Below, one piece after another: positions 37,571 through 47,000 of a stretch of DNA of 64,000 nt. Under the pieces are notes generated by a model that saw only the letters and a list, made by a program, of their open reading frames with translations, was not told the origin of the DNA and ran no database searches. Numbering within the stretch: the stretch's first letter is position 1; every line of letters starts with the position of its first letter. The position numbers and the translations under genes were made by a program. The DNA is from Sva-07 sp963743825 (GTDB lineage Bacteria > Actinomycetota > Acidimicrobiia > Acidimicrobiales > Ilumatobacteraceae). The DNA is taken from assembly GCA_963743825.1 (NCBI GenBank), contig CAVURC010000020.1, positions 62,001 to 126,000 of the forward strand. Direction: 5' to 3'.

Positions 37571-39647
37571 ATGCCGACTGCCCCAGCAACTCCCACGACA
37601 CCCCGAGCGACGCTCCGGCGGATCGTCGTTGCCGCCATCGCCGTTGCTGCGATCGGCGTCGCCGTCGACGGCCCACTGTCGTCGCCGGTCGAAGCGGGCG
37701 GAGTCGCCAGCTCGGACTGGCTCGGAGTGGTCAACGCCTATCGGGCCCAGTCAGGCCTGTCGCCGGTCACCGAGAACCCCGCCTGGTCCGGTGGCGCCCA
37801 GAGCCACTCCTGCTGGATGCTCCTGAACGGCATCGCCCACGACGAAGCACCTGGAACTGCCGGCTACACGACGGCCGGCGACGAGGCCGGCAACAGCGGC
37901 AACGTTGCCGTGTCGAGCAATTCGAACGCGTCAGCTCGAAGCCACATCGACCTCTGGATGTCGGGACCGTTCCATGCCATCGGCATCCTGCGCTCCTCGC
38001 TGACACAGACCGGGTTCGGCCTGTGCGCGAGCCCGCCGAACCCGACGGCGACATCGTGGAAGTCTGCGGGGACGCTCGATGTCGTCCGCGGCAACAACTG
38101 GGGTGCACCGAAGCCGGCGGCACCCGTGGTGTTCCCCGGCAACGGCTCGACCACCAGCCTCACCCGATTCGTGGCCGAATCGCCCGACCCGCGAACGTTC
38201 TGCGGCTGGGGAGGCCAGTCCGTGGGGCTGCCGCTCATCGCGCTCATGCCGTCGGCGGTCAGCGCGGCCAACGCCACGCTCAACGGTCCGAACGGCCCGA
38301 TCCCCACCTGCGTACTCCACAAGGGAAACACCAGCGGCACCGCCAGTGCCATCCTCAGCGGTGACAACGCAGTGTTGGTCATTCCCGTCCAGCCCGCTCG
38401 TGACCGGGGCGTACAGCGTGACCGTCGGTTCCAACGGCGGCAACGCGGCCTGGTCGTTCAACGTCGACCCGAACGCAGAACTCGGCGCCGCGCACCATCG
38501 GCGCCGCCCGCCCCACCTGCTCCACTGGCGACCACGTCCGCGCTCACCATCAGGCCACCCGTTCCAGCCCATCACACCCTTCCGCTTCGCCGACTCCCGG
38601 CTCCCGCGGGTCATCTTCCGCCTCGCCGCGAATCAGCTCGTGAGGGTGCCGGTCGCCGGTCAGTCCGGACTCCCGGCCGACATGACGTCGGTCAGTGCGA
38701 ACTTCACCGCTGCCGGTGCATCGACCGCCGGGTACCTGACCGCTTCCAATTGCGCCGAAACCAACCCCTCGTTCTCGACGCTCAACTTCGAAGCCTTCGT
38801 CGGGGTCCCGAACCAGGCGATCATTCCGCTCGACCGAGGTGCACTCTGCCTGTTCGCGAGCGCCGAGACCGATGCTGATCATCGACATCAACGGCTACGT
38901 CGCACCGGGCGCGACGCAGTGGTTCAATCCGGTGAATCCCACAGCGTCTCCTCGACACGCGGGCCAGCCAGCCACTGCAGGCAGGCCAGGTGCTCCGCGT
39001 CGACGTCGAGGGCAACGGGAGCCCGGCTCCCGACGCTGCCGTCGCCGTTGCCGTCAATCTCACCGGTGTCCTGCCTGATCAGAACGGATGGGTGCGGGCG
39101 TTCCCCTGTGACGTCGCCGAGCCCGAGGTCTCCTCGATGAATCCCCAGGTCGGTCTCGCCACAGGCGAACTCGGCGATCGTTCCGACGGCTGCCGACGGA
39201 ACGATCTGCCTGACGAGCGACATCACCACCAACGTGATCATCGACATCACCGGATGGTTCGGGCCCCAGGGTGGCCTGGACTTCGTCCCGCTGACCCCGC
39301 TCCGACTGACCGACACTCGACAGGCACACCCGGACCTCAACGGCGGATCGGGACCCAGGCTGGTCCAGCCTGGCGAGGTCTTCCGAGTGCAGGTCGCCGG
39401 CAACCGTGGAATCGCGTCGAATGCCAAGGCGGCAACGTTGAACCTCGTCGCTGCCGGTGGCCCCGCCGCTGGGTTCCTCACGGTGGTGCCATGTGGGGGC
39501 GGCTCCGATGTGTCGAACCTGAACTACCCCGGGCTCGGCGCAGTGGCCAACGGCGCCACCGTCATGCTCGATGGACAGGGATCGGTGTGCGTCACGACGA
39601 GTGCACCGACCTACCTGATCATCGACATCACCGGCATCTGGAAGTAG
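37571..39647 (+). CDS. secreted CAP-domain protein with three C-terminal modules, several frameshifts
   Basis: A signal peptide (hydrophobic VVAAIAVAAIGVAVDG, cleavage near VEA) precedes a CAP/SCP domain: GVVNAYRAQSGLSPV, AQSHSCWMLLNG, HIDLWMSGPFHAIGIL. A beta-rich link follows. From about 38560 there are three modules of about 115 residues, each opening with D[ST]R (FADSRLP, LDTRASQ, LTDTRQA) and closing with IIDI[NT]G (LIIDINGYVAPG, VIIDITGWFGPQG, LIIDITGIWK). The modules resemble repeats common in secreted proteins of Actinobacteria. Frame changes occur near 38390, 38870, 38985 and 39215; read it as one gene. Confidence 0.75.
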
Positions 39648-39650
39648 CAC

Positions 39651-41169
39651 TCAGCGTCGAACGGAGTGATCGGTCACGACCGCTCGGTACCGCACCGTGT
39701 GGACGCTGTCACCGGACAGGATCGCGCCGCGGCCCAGGGTGCGACCTGTCTCCCAGTTCGACAGGCCGAGTTCCGGTGCATTCAGTGCGTACTGCCCGTC
39801 GACCCAGCGGGTGAATCCGTTGCCGACGAATGGTGCGTCGACGGCCGCATAGAACCGATCCTGTTCCGCAGGATCGTCGCTGATCAGTGATGCGACGAAG
39901 TGCGGGCTGTACCGGTTGCACAACTCGACAGCCTCCTCGATCGAGTCGACGACCACGAGCGTCACCTCCGGCGACTGTTCCCACTCCCATTCGACGGCCA
40001 GACCATCGACGTCGATCGGCGTTGCGGCATACTCGTCGCGAGCACCGTCGGCGCGCTGGATGGTGACGCGCCGTTCGAACCGACCGTCGTCGATGACGCT
40101 CGCGCCGCCGGCGACGACGTGGAGACGTGCCGACACGCCCCGCTCGCGTGCAGCCGCATCGAGCCCTTCCAGGAACGCCGGTACCAGGCTCGACGCCTGC
40201 GAACGCACGACTGCACACACGTTGAGGGTGTTGCAGACCTTGCGGTCGAGCGATGTCGTCACCACCGACCGCAGTACCTCTGGGTCGGCGTTGGCACTGG
40301 CCACGATCCACGCGCCACCGGTGCCGTGCAAGCTCACCGGTGTTCCCGACTGGGACGCGACAGCGCCGAGCTCGGCCACGACGGGGCCCGAACCTCTCGC
40401 CACGGCAAGGGCCAAGCGCGGATCCGTGAACAGCGCATGTCCCGCCGCGTGCGTCGGCGAATCGATCAAGCGCACCACACCCACCGGCAGCCCCGCTGCG
40501 TGCAGCGACGGCTCCAACGCGTGCTCGACGATCGACCGGGCCGTACCGAGTGCATCGGATCCGATGCGGAACACGACGGCGTTGCCGGTGCGAACGACGC
40601 CGCACGCATCGGCGAAGACGTTGGGCCGGCCCTCGAAGACGAACCCGACGACACCGAGCGGGGCCACGATTCGCCTCCACCGACCACTGGTCGTGTTCGA
40701 CGCGTCGAATCGTCGCCGCGCGCCGACTCGGCGAATCGCGCCAGACGAGCAGTCCGGCGACCATGTCCGCTCGCATCCGGTCGTCCAGACGCAACCGGGT
40801 CGTCGATCGTCCGACACTGGCAGCGCGCTCCACGTCGGCCGCGTTCGCAGCGGCAATGCGCGCGAACACCACGTCATCGGCCAGGGCCGTGGCGAAATGG
40901 TCGAAGAAGGCCGAGATCGCCTCGTCGCTGGAATCAGCGAGTTCGGCAAAGCCGTTCACTGCGCCCGTGACCGCATCATCGACCAACGCGTGGATCGCTG
41001 CCGGGATGTGAAGCAGCGCGCCGGTCGCCTGCACGACGACGAGTCGATCACCGGGCGCGAACCGTTCCGCCAGATCAGCAGCGACGCGCACCACACGATC
41101 ACCGCCGAACGGGATCTCCTGTCCGGCGAACAGCCGGTTCAGTGGTGCGATCTCTGGTCCCGCCGTCAT
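39651..41169 (-). CDS. ProA-like aldehyde dehydrogenase (glutamate-5-semialdehyde dehydrogenase family), apparent frameshift
   Basis: The N-terminal frame starts at ATG 41169 (PLNRLFAGQEIPFGGDRVVR). After a break near 40700 the rest has RRIVAPLGVVGFVFEGRPN (ProA phosphate-binding segment), LPVGVVRLIDSPTHA, the catalytic Cys in SLDRKVCNTLNVCAV, and WVDGQYALNAPELGLSN near the end. Order and length (about 506 residues) fit the ProA/gamma-glutamyl phosphate reductase superfamily, but the sequence diverges from canonical ProA (FEGRPN for the usual YEARPN) and is longer. No proB is adjacent, so proline synthesis is likely but not certain. Confidence 0.75.
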
Positions 41170-41175
41170 CGCAAT

Positions 41176-41181
41176 TAGCGT
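41176..41181 (+). promoter_or_regulatory. -10 box of a leaderless promoter
   Basis: TAGCGT lies 6 bases before the GTG at 41188, in the gap divergent from the ProA-like gene. Confidence 0.5.
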
Positions 41182-41187
41182 AGGCGT

Positions 41188-41862
41188 GTGCTCTCGTCTC
41201 CCGTGTACTTCCGTCAGCTCCTGTCCGGCCGCGACTTCGCAGTCGGCGATCCGCTCGCGTCACAGATGGTGAACTTCGTCTACGCGGTCGGTGACCGGCG
41301 CAGCGGCGAGTGCGTCCTGGTCGACCCGGCCTACGCCGTGCGTGAACTCGTCGACCTCGTCGGCGCCGACGGCATGACGGTGACGGGTGCCCTCGCCACG
41401 CACTATCACCCCGACCATGTCGGTGGATCCATGATGGGCCACTCGATCGAGGGCATCTCCGAGCTGCTCGACCACATCGACTGCCCCATTCATGTGCAGC
41501 GCGACGAGATCGAGTGGATCACCAAGTCCACGTCGGTGACCGCCGACCATCTCGTCGGCCATGATTCCGGCGACGTCGTCAGGGTCGGCGAGATCGAGAT
41601 CAGCCTCGTCCACACACCCGGACACACGCCGGGGAGTCAGTGCTTCTTCGTCGACGACCGGCTGATCGCCGGCGACACGCTGTTCCTCGAAGGATGCGGG
41701 CGAACCGACCTGCCGGGATCAGACCCGGCGAAGATGGCCCAGAGTCTTCGACGACTGGCCGAAGTCCCCGACACCACGATCCTGTTCCCCGGCCACCGCT
41801 ACTCGATCGCGAGCAGCGCCACCATGGACATCGTCAAGGAGACGAACTTCGTCTTCCAGTGA
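41188..41862 (+). CDS. metallo-beta-lactamase-fold hydrolase (glyoxalase II-like)
   Basis: The 224-residue product has ATHYHPDHVGG (HxHxDH zinc motif, about residues 71-81), VHTPGHTPGSQCFF (third His), LIAGDTLFLEGCGR (bridging Asp) and LFPGHRY (last His). This is the full two-zinc set of a hydroxyacylglutathione-hydrolase-like thioesterase. In an actinobacterium the thiol is likely mycothiol or a persulfide rather than glutathione, which is inference. GTG 41188 is supported by the TAGCGT box. Confidence 0.85.
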   Translation: MLSSPVYFRQLLSGRDFAVGDPLASQMVNFVYAVGDRRSGECVLVDPAYAVRELVDLVGADGMTVTGALATHYHPDHVGGSMMGHSIEGISELLDHIDCPIHVQRDEIEWITKSTSVTADHLVGHDSGDVVRVGEIEISLVHTPGHTPGSQCFFVDDRLIAGDTLFLEGCGRTDLPGSDPAKMAQSLRRLAEVPDTTILFPGHRYSIASSATMDIVKETNFVFQ

Positions 41863-41879
41863 ACCGGCAGTCGGCTGAG

Positions 41880-42511
41880 TCAGCAGTCGGCTTTGGCGGG
41901 AATGACGATCACGAGGCCGGGATAGAACGACGAGTAGTTCGGCGTGCTGGCGTTGGCCGCTCGCAATGCCTCGACGGTGACATCGAAGTTCGTCGCCACC
42001 TTGCCTTCGAAGTCGCCTTCGGCGATGGTGTAGTCGCCCTGGTCGCAGTTGTCGCCGGCATCGGGAATCGTTCCGGCCGGCATCGGTCGATCCGGAGTCC
42101 GCCGTCGCGGTCGCGTCTTCGGTCACCGTGGCTCCGGGCGCCGTGCCACCGGGCGGGATCTTGATGGTGTCGCCCGGGTAGGCGAACTCATTGGGGCCCC
42201 ACTCGTTGTAGGCGATCAGATCGGCGACGGGCACGTTGAACATCTTCGCCACGCCGATCGGTGTGTCGTTGGGCTGCGACCACGTACTCCTGCTCCGTGG
42301 CGACGACATCGCCGGCGGCAGGAGCAACGGTGTCGGCGACCGCGACGGTGGTGGCCGGCGGGCGCACCACGAAGGCCGTCGATGCGGCACTCAGGTCGAT
42401 CGTGGACTGTGTTGCGGCATTGTCGGCTGCCCCACACGAGGCGAGCAGGAACGCACCGGCGATGACCGGAGCGACGACAGCGCCGAGGCGGCGCGGATGT
42501 GACGACTGCAT
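41880..42511 (-). CDS. LysM-domain lipoprotein, two apparent frameshifts
   Basis: The N-terminal frame is a lipoprotein signal (VVAPVIAGAFLLASCGA, Cys about residue 26) and a Thr/Ala-rich linker. After a break near 42275 a first LysM domain appears (NDTPIGVAKMFNVPVADLIA, YPGDTIKIPPG). After another near 42085 a second follows (YTIAEGDFEGKVATNFDVTV, FYPGLVIVIPAKADC). LysM domains bind peptidoglycan, so this is likely an envelope-anchored wall-binding protein. Length is 3n+2. Converges with the MBL gene, 17 bases apart. Confidence 0.75.
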
Positions 42512-42553
42512 GGCGACGATCGTAGGCGCGTGCCGGCGTCGAGTGTGGTCAGC

Positions 42554-44005
42554 TCACACGAGCGGACGGTCGGTCGGCTTGATCGGCGCCGGCAGGCGGG
42601 TCTCGCCCATCAGGTAGGCGTCGACGCCGGCGGCCGCGGCGCGCCCCTCGGCGATCGCCCACACGATCAGACTCTGCCCTCGACCCATGTCGCCCGCGAC
42701 GAAGAGGCCGTGCCGGTTGGTCATGTACCGCTCATCGCGGGCCACGTTGCCGCGTGCGTCGTAGTCGACATCGAGTGACTCGAGCCACGAGCCCTTCTCG
42801 GGCCCCACGAACCCGAGCGCCAGGAACACGAAGTCGGCGGCGATCTCGTGTCCCGTGCCCTCGACTTCGACGAATGCGCCGTCGACGAGTTCGACTTCGT
42901 GGAGGCGAAGCGCCCTGACGCGACCGTTGCCATCGTCGAGGAATTCATCGGTGCTGACGCTGTACATGCGCTCGCCACCCTCCTCGTGGGCGGAGGTCAC
43001 CTTGTAGGTCATGGCGAACTGCGGCCACGGATTGTTGCCGGCGCGATGCTCGGGCGGCTTGGGGAGAATTTCCAGTTGGGTGACCGATGCCGCCCCCTGG
43101 CGGTGTGCGGTTCCGAGGCAGTCGGCTCCGGTGTCACCGCCACCGATGATCACGACGTGCTTGCCGTTGACGTCGATCGGTGACTGCTCGATGTCGCCGA
43201 GCTGCACACGATTGGCGAATGGCAGGTACTCCATTGCCTGGTGGATACCGGCGAGTTCGCGTCCCGGAATCGGAAGGTCGCGCGCCGAGGTCGCCCCGCA
43301 GGCGAGCACGACCGCGTCGTGTGACGCCCGCAACACCTCGATGTCGACGTTCTCGCCGACGACGGCATTGGTGCGGAACTCGGTGCCTTCGGCCTCCATC
43401 TGCTCGATGCGACGGTCGATGTGGCGCTTCTCCATCTTGAACTCGGGGATGCCATAGCGCAGCAAACCGCCGATCCTGTCGGCGCGTTCGAGCACGACCA
43501 CCTCGTGGCCGGCGCGCGTGAGTTGCTGTGCCGCGGCGAGCCCGGCCGGACCCGAGCCGATCACGGCGACGCGTTTGCCTGTTCGCACCGCCGAGGTGTG
43601 TGGCGTGACCCACCCCTCGTCCCATGCCCGGTCGATGATCTCGACTTCGACCTGCTTGATGGCGACAGGGTTCTGATTGATGCCGAGCACACACGCCGAC
43701 TCGCACGGCGCCGGACACAGCCGGCCCGTGAACTCGGGGAAGTTGTTGGTGGCGTGGAGGCGCTCGATGGCGTCGTGCCAGTGGTCGCGGTAGACGAGAT
43801 CGTTCCAATCCGGGATCAGGTTGCCGAGCGGACAGCCGTTGTTGCAGAACGGGATCCCGCAGTCCATGCACCGACCCGCCTGGTGCGCCAGGGCATCGGC
43901 ATCGAACTCTTCGTACACCTCCTTCCAGTCGCGCAGGCGCACCGGGACGGGGCGACGCTGCGGCGTCTCCCGATCCCACTTCAAGAACCCGGTCGGTTCA
44001 CCCAC
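42554..44005 (-). CDS. gltD: glutamate synthase small subunit (NADPH)
   Basis: Supplies electrons from NADPH through FAD and iron-sulfur clusters to the large subunit. The 483-residue product has two Cys clusters (CMDCGIPFCNNGCPLGN and CPAPCESACVLGI), the FAD loop VAVIGSGPAGLAAAQQL, the NADPH loop VVIIGGGDTGADCLGTA and FVAGDMGRGQSLIVWAIAEG near the end. GTG 44005 overlaps the gltB stop by 8 bases, so the pair is one operon. Length is normal. Confidence 0.95.
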   Translation of the reverse strand: MGEPTGFLKWDRETPQRRPVPVRLRDWKEVYEEFDADALAHQAGRCMDCGIPFCNNGCPLGNLIPDWNDLVYRDHWHDAIERLHATNNFPEFTGRLCPAPCESACVLGINQNPVAIKQVEVEIIDRAWDEGWVTPHTSAVRTGKRVAVIGSGPAGLAAAQQLTRAGHEVVVLERADRIGGLLRYGIPEFKMEKRHIDRRIEQMEAEGTEFRTNAVVGENVDIEVLRASHDAVVLACGATSARDLPIPGRELAGIHQAMEYLPFANRVQLGDIEQSPIDVNGKHVVIIGGGDTGADCLGTAHRQGAASVTQLEILPKPPEHRAGNNPWPQFAMTYKVTSAHEEGGERMYSVSTDEFLDDGNGRVRALRLHEVELVDGAFVEVEGTGHEIAADFVFLALGFVGPEKGSWLESLDVDYDARGNVARDERYMTNRHGLFVAGDMGRGQSLIVWAIAEGRAAAAGVDAYLMGETRLPAPIKPTDRPLV

Positions 44006-47000
44006 GAGCAGCCTCCATGATCTTGTCCACCGTCTGTTCTTCGTCGAGGCCGGCCGCTCTCGATTCGGCAATCACGGTCAGCACCCGCTCGTAGTCCCTC
44101 GGCATCACCTTGCGGAACGACTCCGCTGCCAGGTCCCACGACTGCAGAATGCTGTCGGCAACCGTCGATCCGGTGAGGTCCCGGTGTCGACCGATGACGT
44201 CGACGAGGAAGTCGAGGTCGGTCGCGTCGAGATCGTCGAGATCGACCATGTCGTAGTTCACCTTGCTGGCGAACACCTCGGTCGGGTCGTAGACGTAGGC
44301 GATGCCGCCGGACATGCCGGCACCGAAATTGCGCCCCGTCGGGCCGAGTATCACGACGCGACCTCCGGTCATGTACTCGCAGCCGTGGTCGCCGACACCT
44401 TCGCTGACGGCGGTGGCACCCGAGTTGCGCACGCAGAACCGTTCGCCGACCTTGCCGCGAAGGAAGATCTCGCCGGCCGTGGCGCCATACGCGATCACGT
44501 TGCCGGCGACGACCTGGTCCTCGGCGACGAACGGCGCGAACGGGTGCGGATGCACGATGATCCGCCCACCGGACAATCCCTTGCCCACGTAGTCGTTGGC
44601 GTCGCCGACGAGACGGATCTGGATTCCCGCCGGAACGAACGCGCCGAGGCTCTGGCCCGCCGATCCGGTGAGGGTGATGTCGATCGTGCCGTCCGGGAGG
44701 CCCGCCCCCCTCCATTTCTTCGTCACCTCGTGGCCGAGCAGGGTGCCGACCGTGCGGTTGACGTTGCGGACCGGAAGATCGATCGACACGTGGTGGCCGT
44801 CGTTGATGGCCGGCTGCGCCAGTGCGATGAACTGCTGGTCGAGCGCATCGGCGAGACCGTGATCCTGGCTGACGCTCTGGATCAACGTCTGACCGTACGG
44901 GTTCTGGGGGACGGCGAGAATCGGTCCGATGTCGAGTCCCGATGCCTTCCAGTGCGACACAGCGTGACGCGTGTCGAGCAGTTCGACGTGGCCGATCATC
45001 TCAGCCATCGTGCGCATGCCGAGTTCGGCCATCAGCTCGCGGACCTCGGTTGCGATGTACTCGAAGAACGTCTCGACGAACTCGGGCTCACCGCTGAAAC
45101 GCGCTCGCAACTCGGGGTTCTGGGTCGCGACCCCGACCGGGCAGGTGTCGAGATGACAGACCCGCATCATGATGCAGCCGGACACGACGAGCGGCGCCGT
45201 GGCGAAGCCGTACTCCTCCGCGCCGAGCAACGCCGCGATCACGACGTCACGTCCGGTCTTCATCTGGCCGTCGGTCTGCACGACGATGCGGTCACGCAGG
45301 CCGTTGAGGAGCAACGTCTGCTGGGTCTCGGCGAGGCCGAGTTCCCACGGGCCGCCGGCGTGCTTGAGCGACGTCAGTGGGCTCGCTCCGGTTCCGCCGT
45401 CGTGGCCGGAGATCAGCACCACGTCGGCCTTCGCCTTCGACACGCCGGCGGCGACGGTTCCCACTCCGGTTTCCGCGACGAGCTTGACGTGCACGCGGGC
45501 CGCGGGGTTGGCGTTCTTCAAGTCGTGGATCAGCTGCTTGAGATCCTCGATCGAATAGATGTCGTGGTGCGGTGGCGGACTGATCAGGCCGACACCTGGC
45601 GTCGAGTGACGCGTCGCCGCGATCCACGGGTACACCTTGTGACCGGGGAGCTGGCCGCCTTCGCCGGGCTTGGCTCCCTGAGCCATCTTGATCTGGATGT
45701 CGTCGGCGTTCGTCAGGTACTCCGAGGTCACTCCGAAGCGTCCGGAGGCGACCTGCTTGATCGAGGACCGTCGCTCGGGGTCGTACAGGCGGTCGACGTC
45801 CTCACCACCCTCGCCGGTGTTCGACTTGGCGCCGAGGCGATTCATCGCGATGGCGAGGGTCTCGTGCGCCTCGGCCGAGATCGATCCGTAGCTCATCGCT
45901 CCGGTCGAGAAACGCTTGATGATCTCGCTGATCGGTTCGACCTCGTCGATCGGGATCGACTCGCGGCCACCGGCGAACTCGAACAGGCCGCGCAGCGTCA
46001 TCAGCTTCTCGGACTGGTCGTCGACCTTGGCGGTGTACTCCTTGAAGACGTCGTAGCGCTTCGCCCGGGTGGCGTGCTGCAGCTTGAACACCGTCTCGGG
46101 GTTGAAGAGGTGGAGTTCACCCTCACGCCGCCACTGGTATTCGCCGCCGAGTTCGAGCTTTCGGTGGGCGCGCTCCTCGGGCCGCGACGGGTTGGCCATC
46201 GCGTGGCGAGCGCCGACCTCGGCGGCGATCTCGTCGAGGCCGATGCCGCCGAGCTGCGAGATGGTGCCGGTGAAGTACGCGTCGACGATGGGGTGACCCA
46301 ACCCGATCGCCTCGAAGATCTGGGCGCCGGTGTACGACGCGACGGTCGACACGCCCATCTTCGACATCACCTTGAGCACGCCCTTGCCACAGGCTTTGAT
46401 GTAGTTCCTGACCGCCTTGTGCGCGTCCATCGCGCCGAGACCGTGCATGTCGTGCGCGATCAGGTCCTCGATCGACTCGAACGCGAGGTACGGGTTGATC
46501 GCACCGGCGCCGTAGCCGATGAGCAGCGCCATGTGATGCACTTCGCGGGCGTCACCCGACTCGACGATCAGCCCGGCCATCGTGCGCTGCTTGGTGCGCA
46601 CCAGATGGTGGTGGACCGCAGCAGTGAGCAGCAGTGAGGGAATCGGGGCGTCGACGCTGTCGGCGTTGCGGTCCGACAGCACGATGATGCGAGCACCGTT
46701 CTCGATGGCCTCCGAGGCCTGCCGGCACACTGCGTCGAGTGCGGTGCGCAGGCCGTCGCCGCCGTCGGCGACGCGGTACAGACCAGAGAGCACCTTGGCC
46801 TGCAGGCCGGGGTGGCTGCCCTCGTCGTTGATGTGGATGATCTTGGCGAGCTCGTCGTTGTCGATGATCGGGAACGGCAGTGCCAGCTGACGGCAACTCT
46901 CCGGACCGGGCGCCAAGAGGTTGGCCTCGGGGCCGACCGACGCCGACACGGCGGTCACGACCTCCTCACGGATGGCGTCGAGGGGCGGGTTGGTGACCTG

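Noticed and set aside
43821..46637. 938-codon open frame on the plus strand over gltB
   Set aside because: It is antisense to the well-conserved gltB/gltD, is Arg/His/Asp/Val-rich in the way typical of high-GC shadow frames, and has no recognisable motif.
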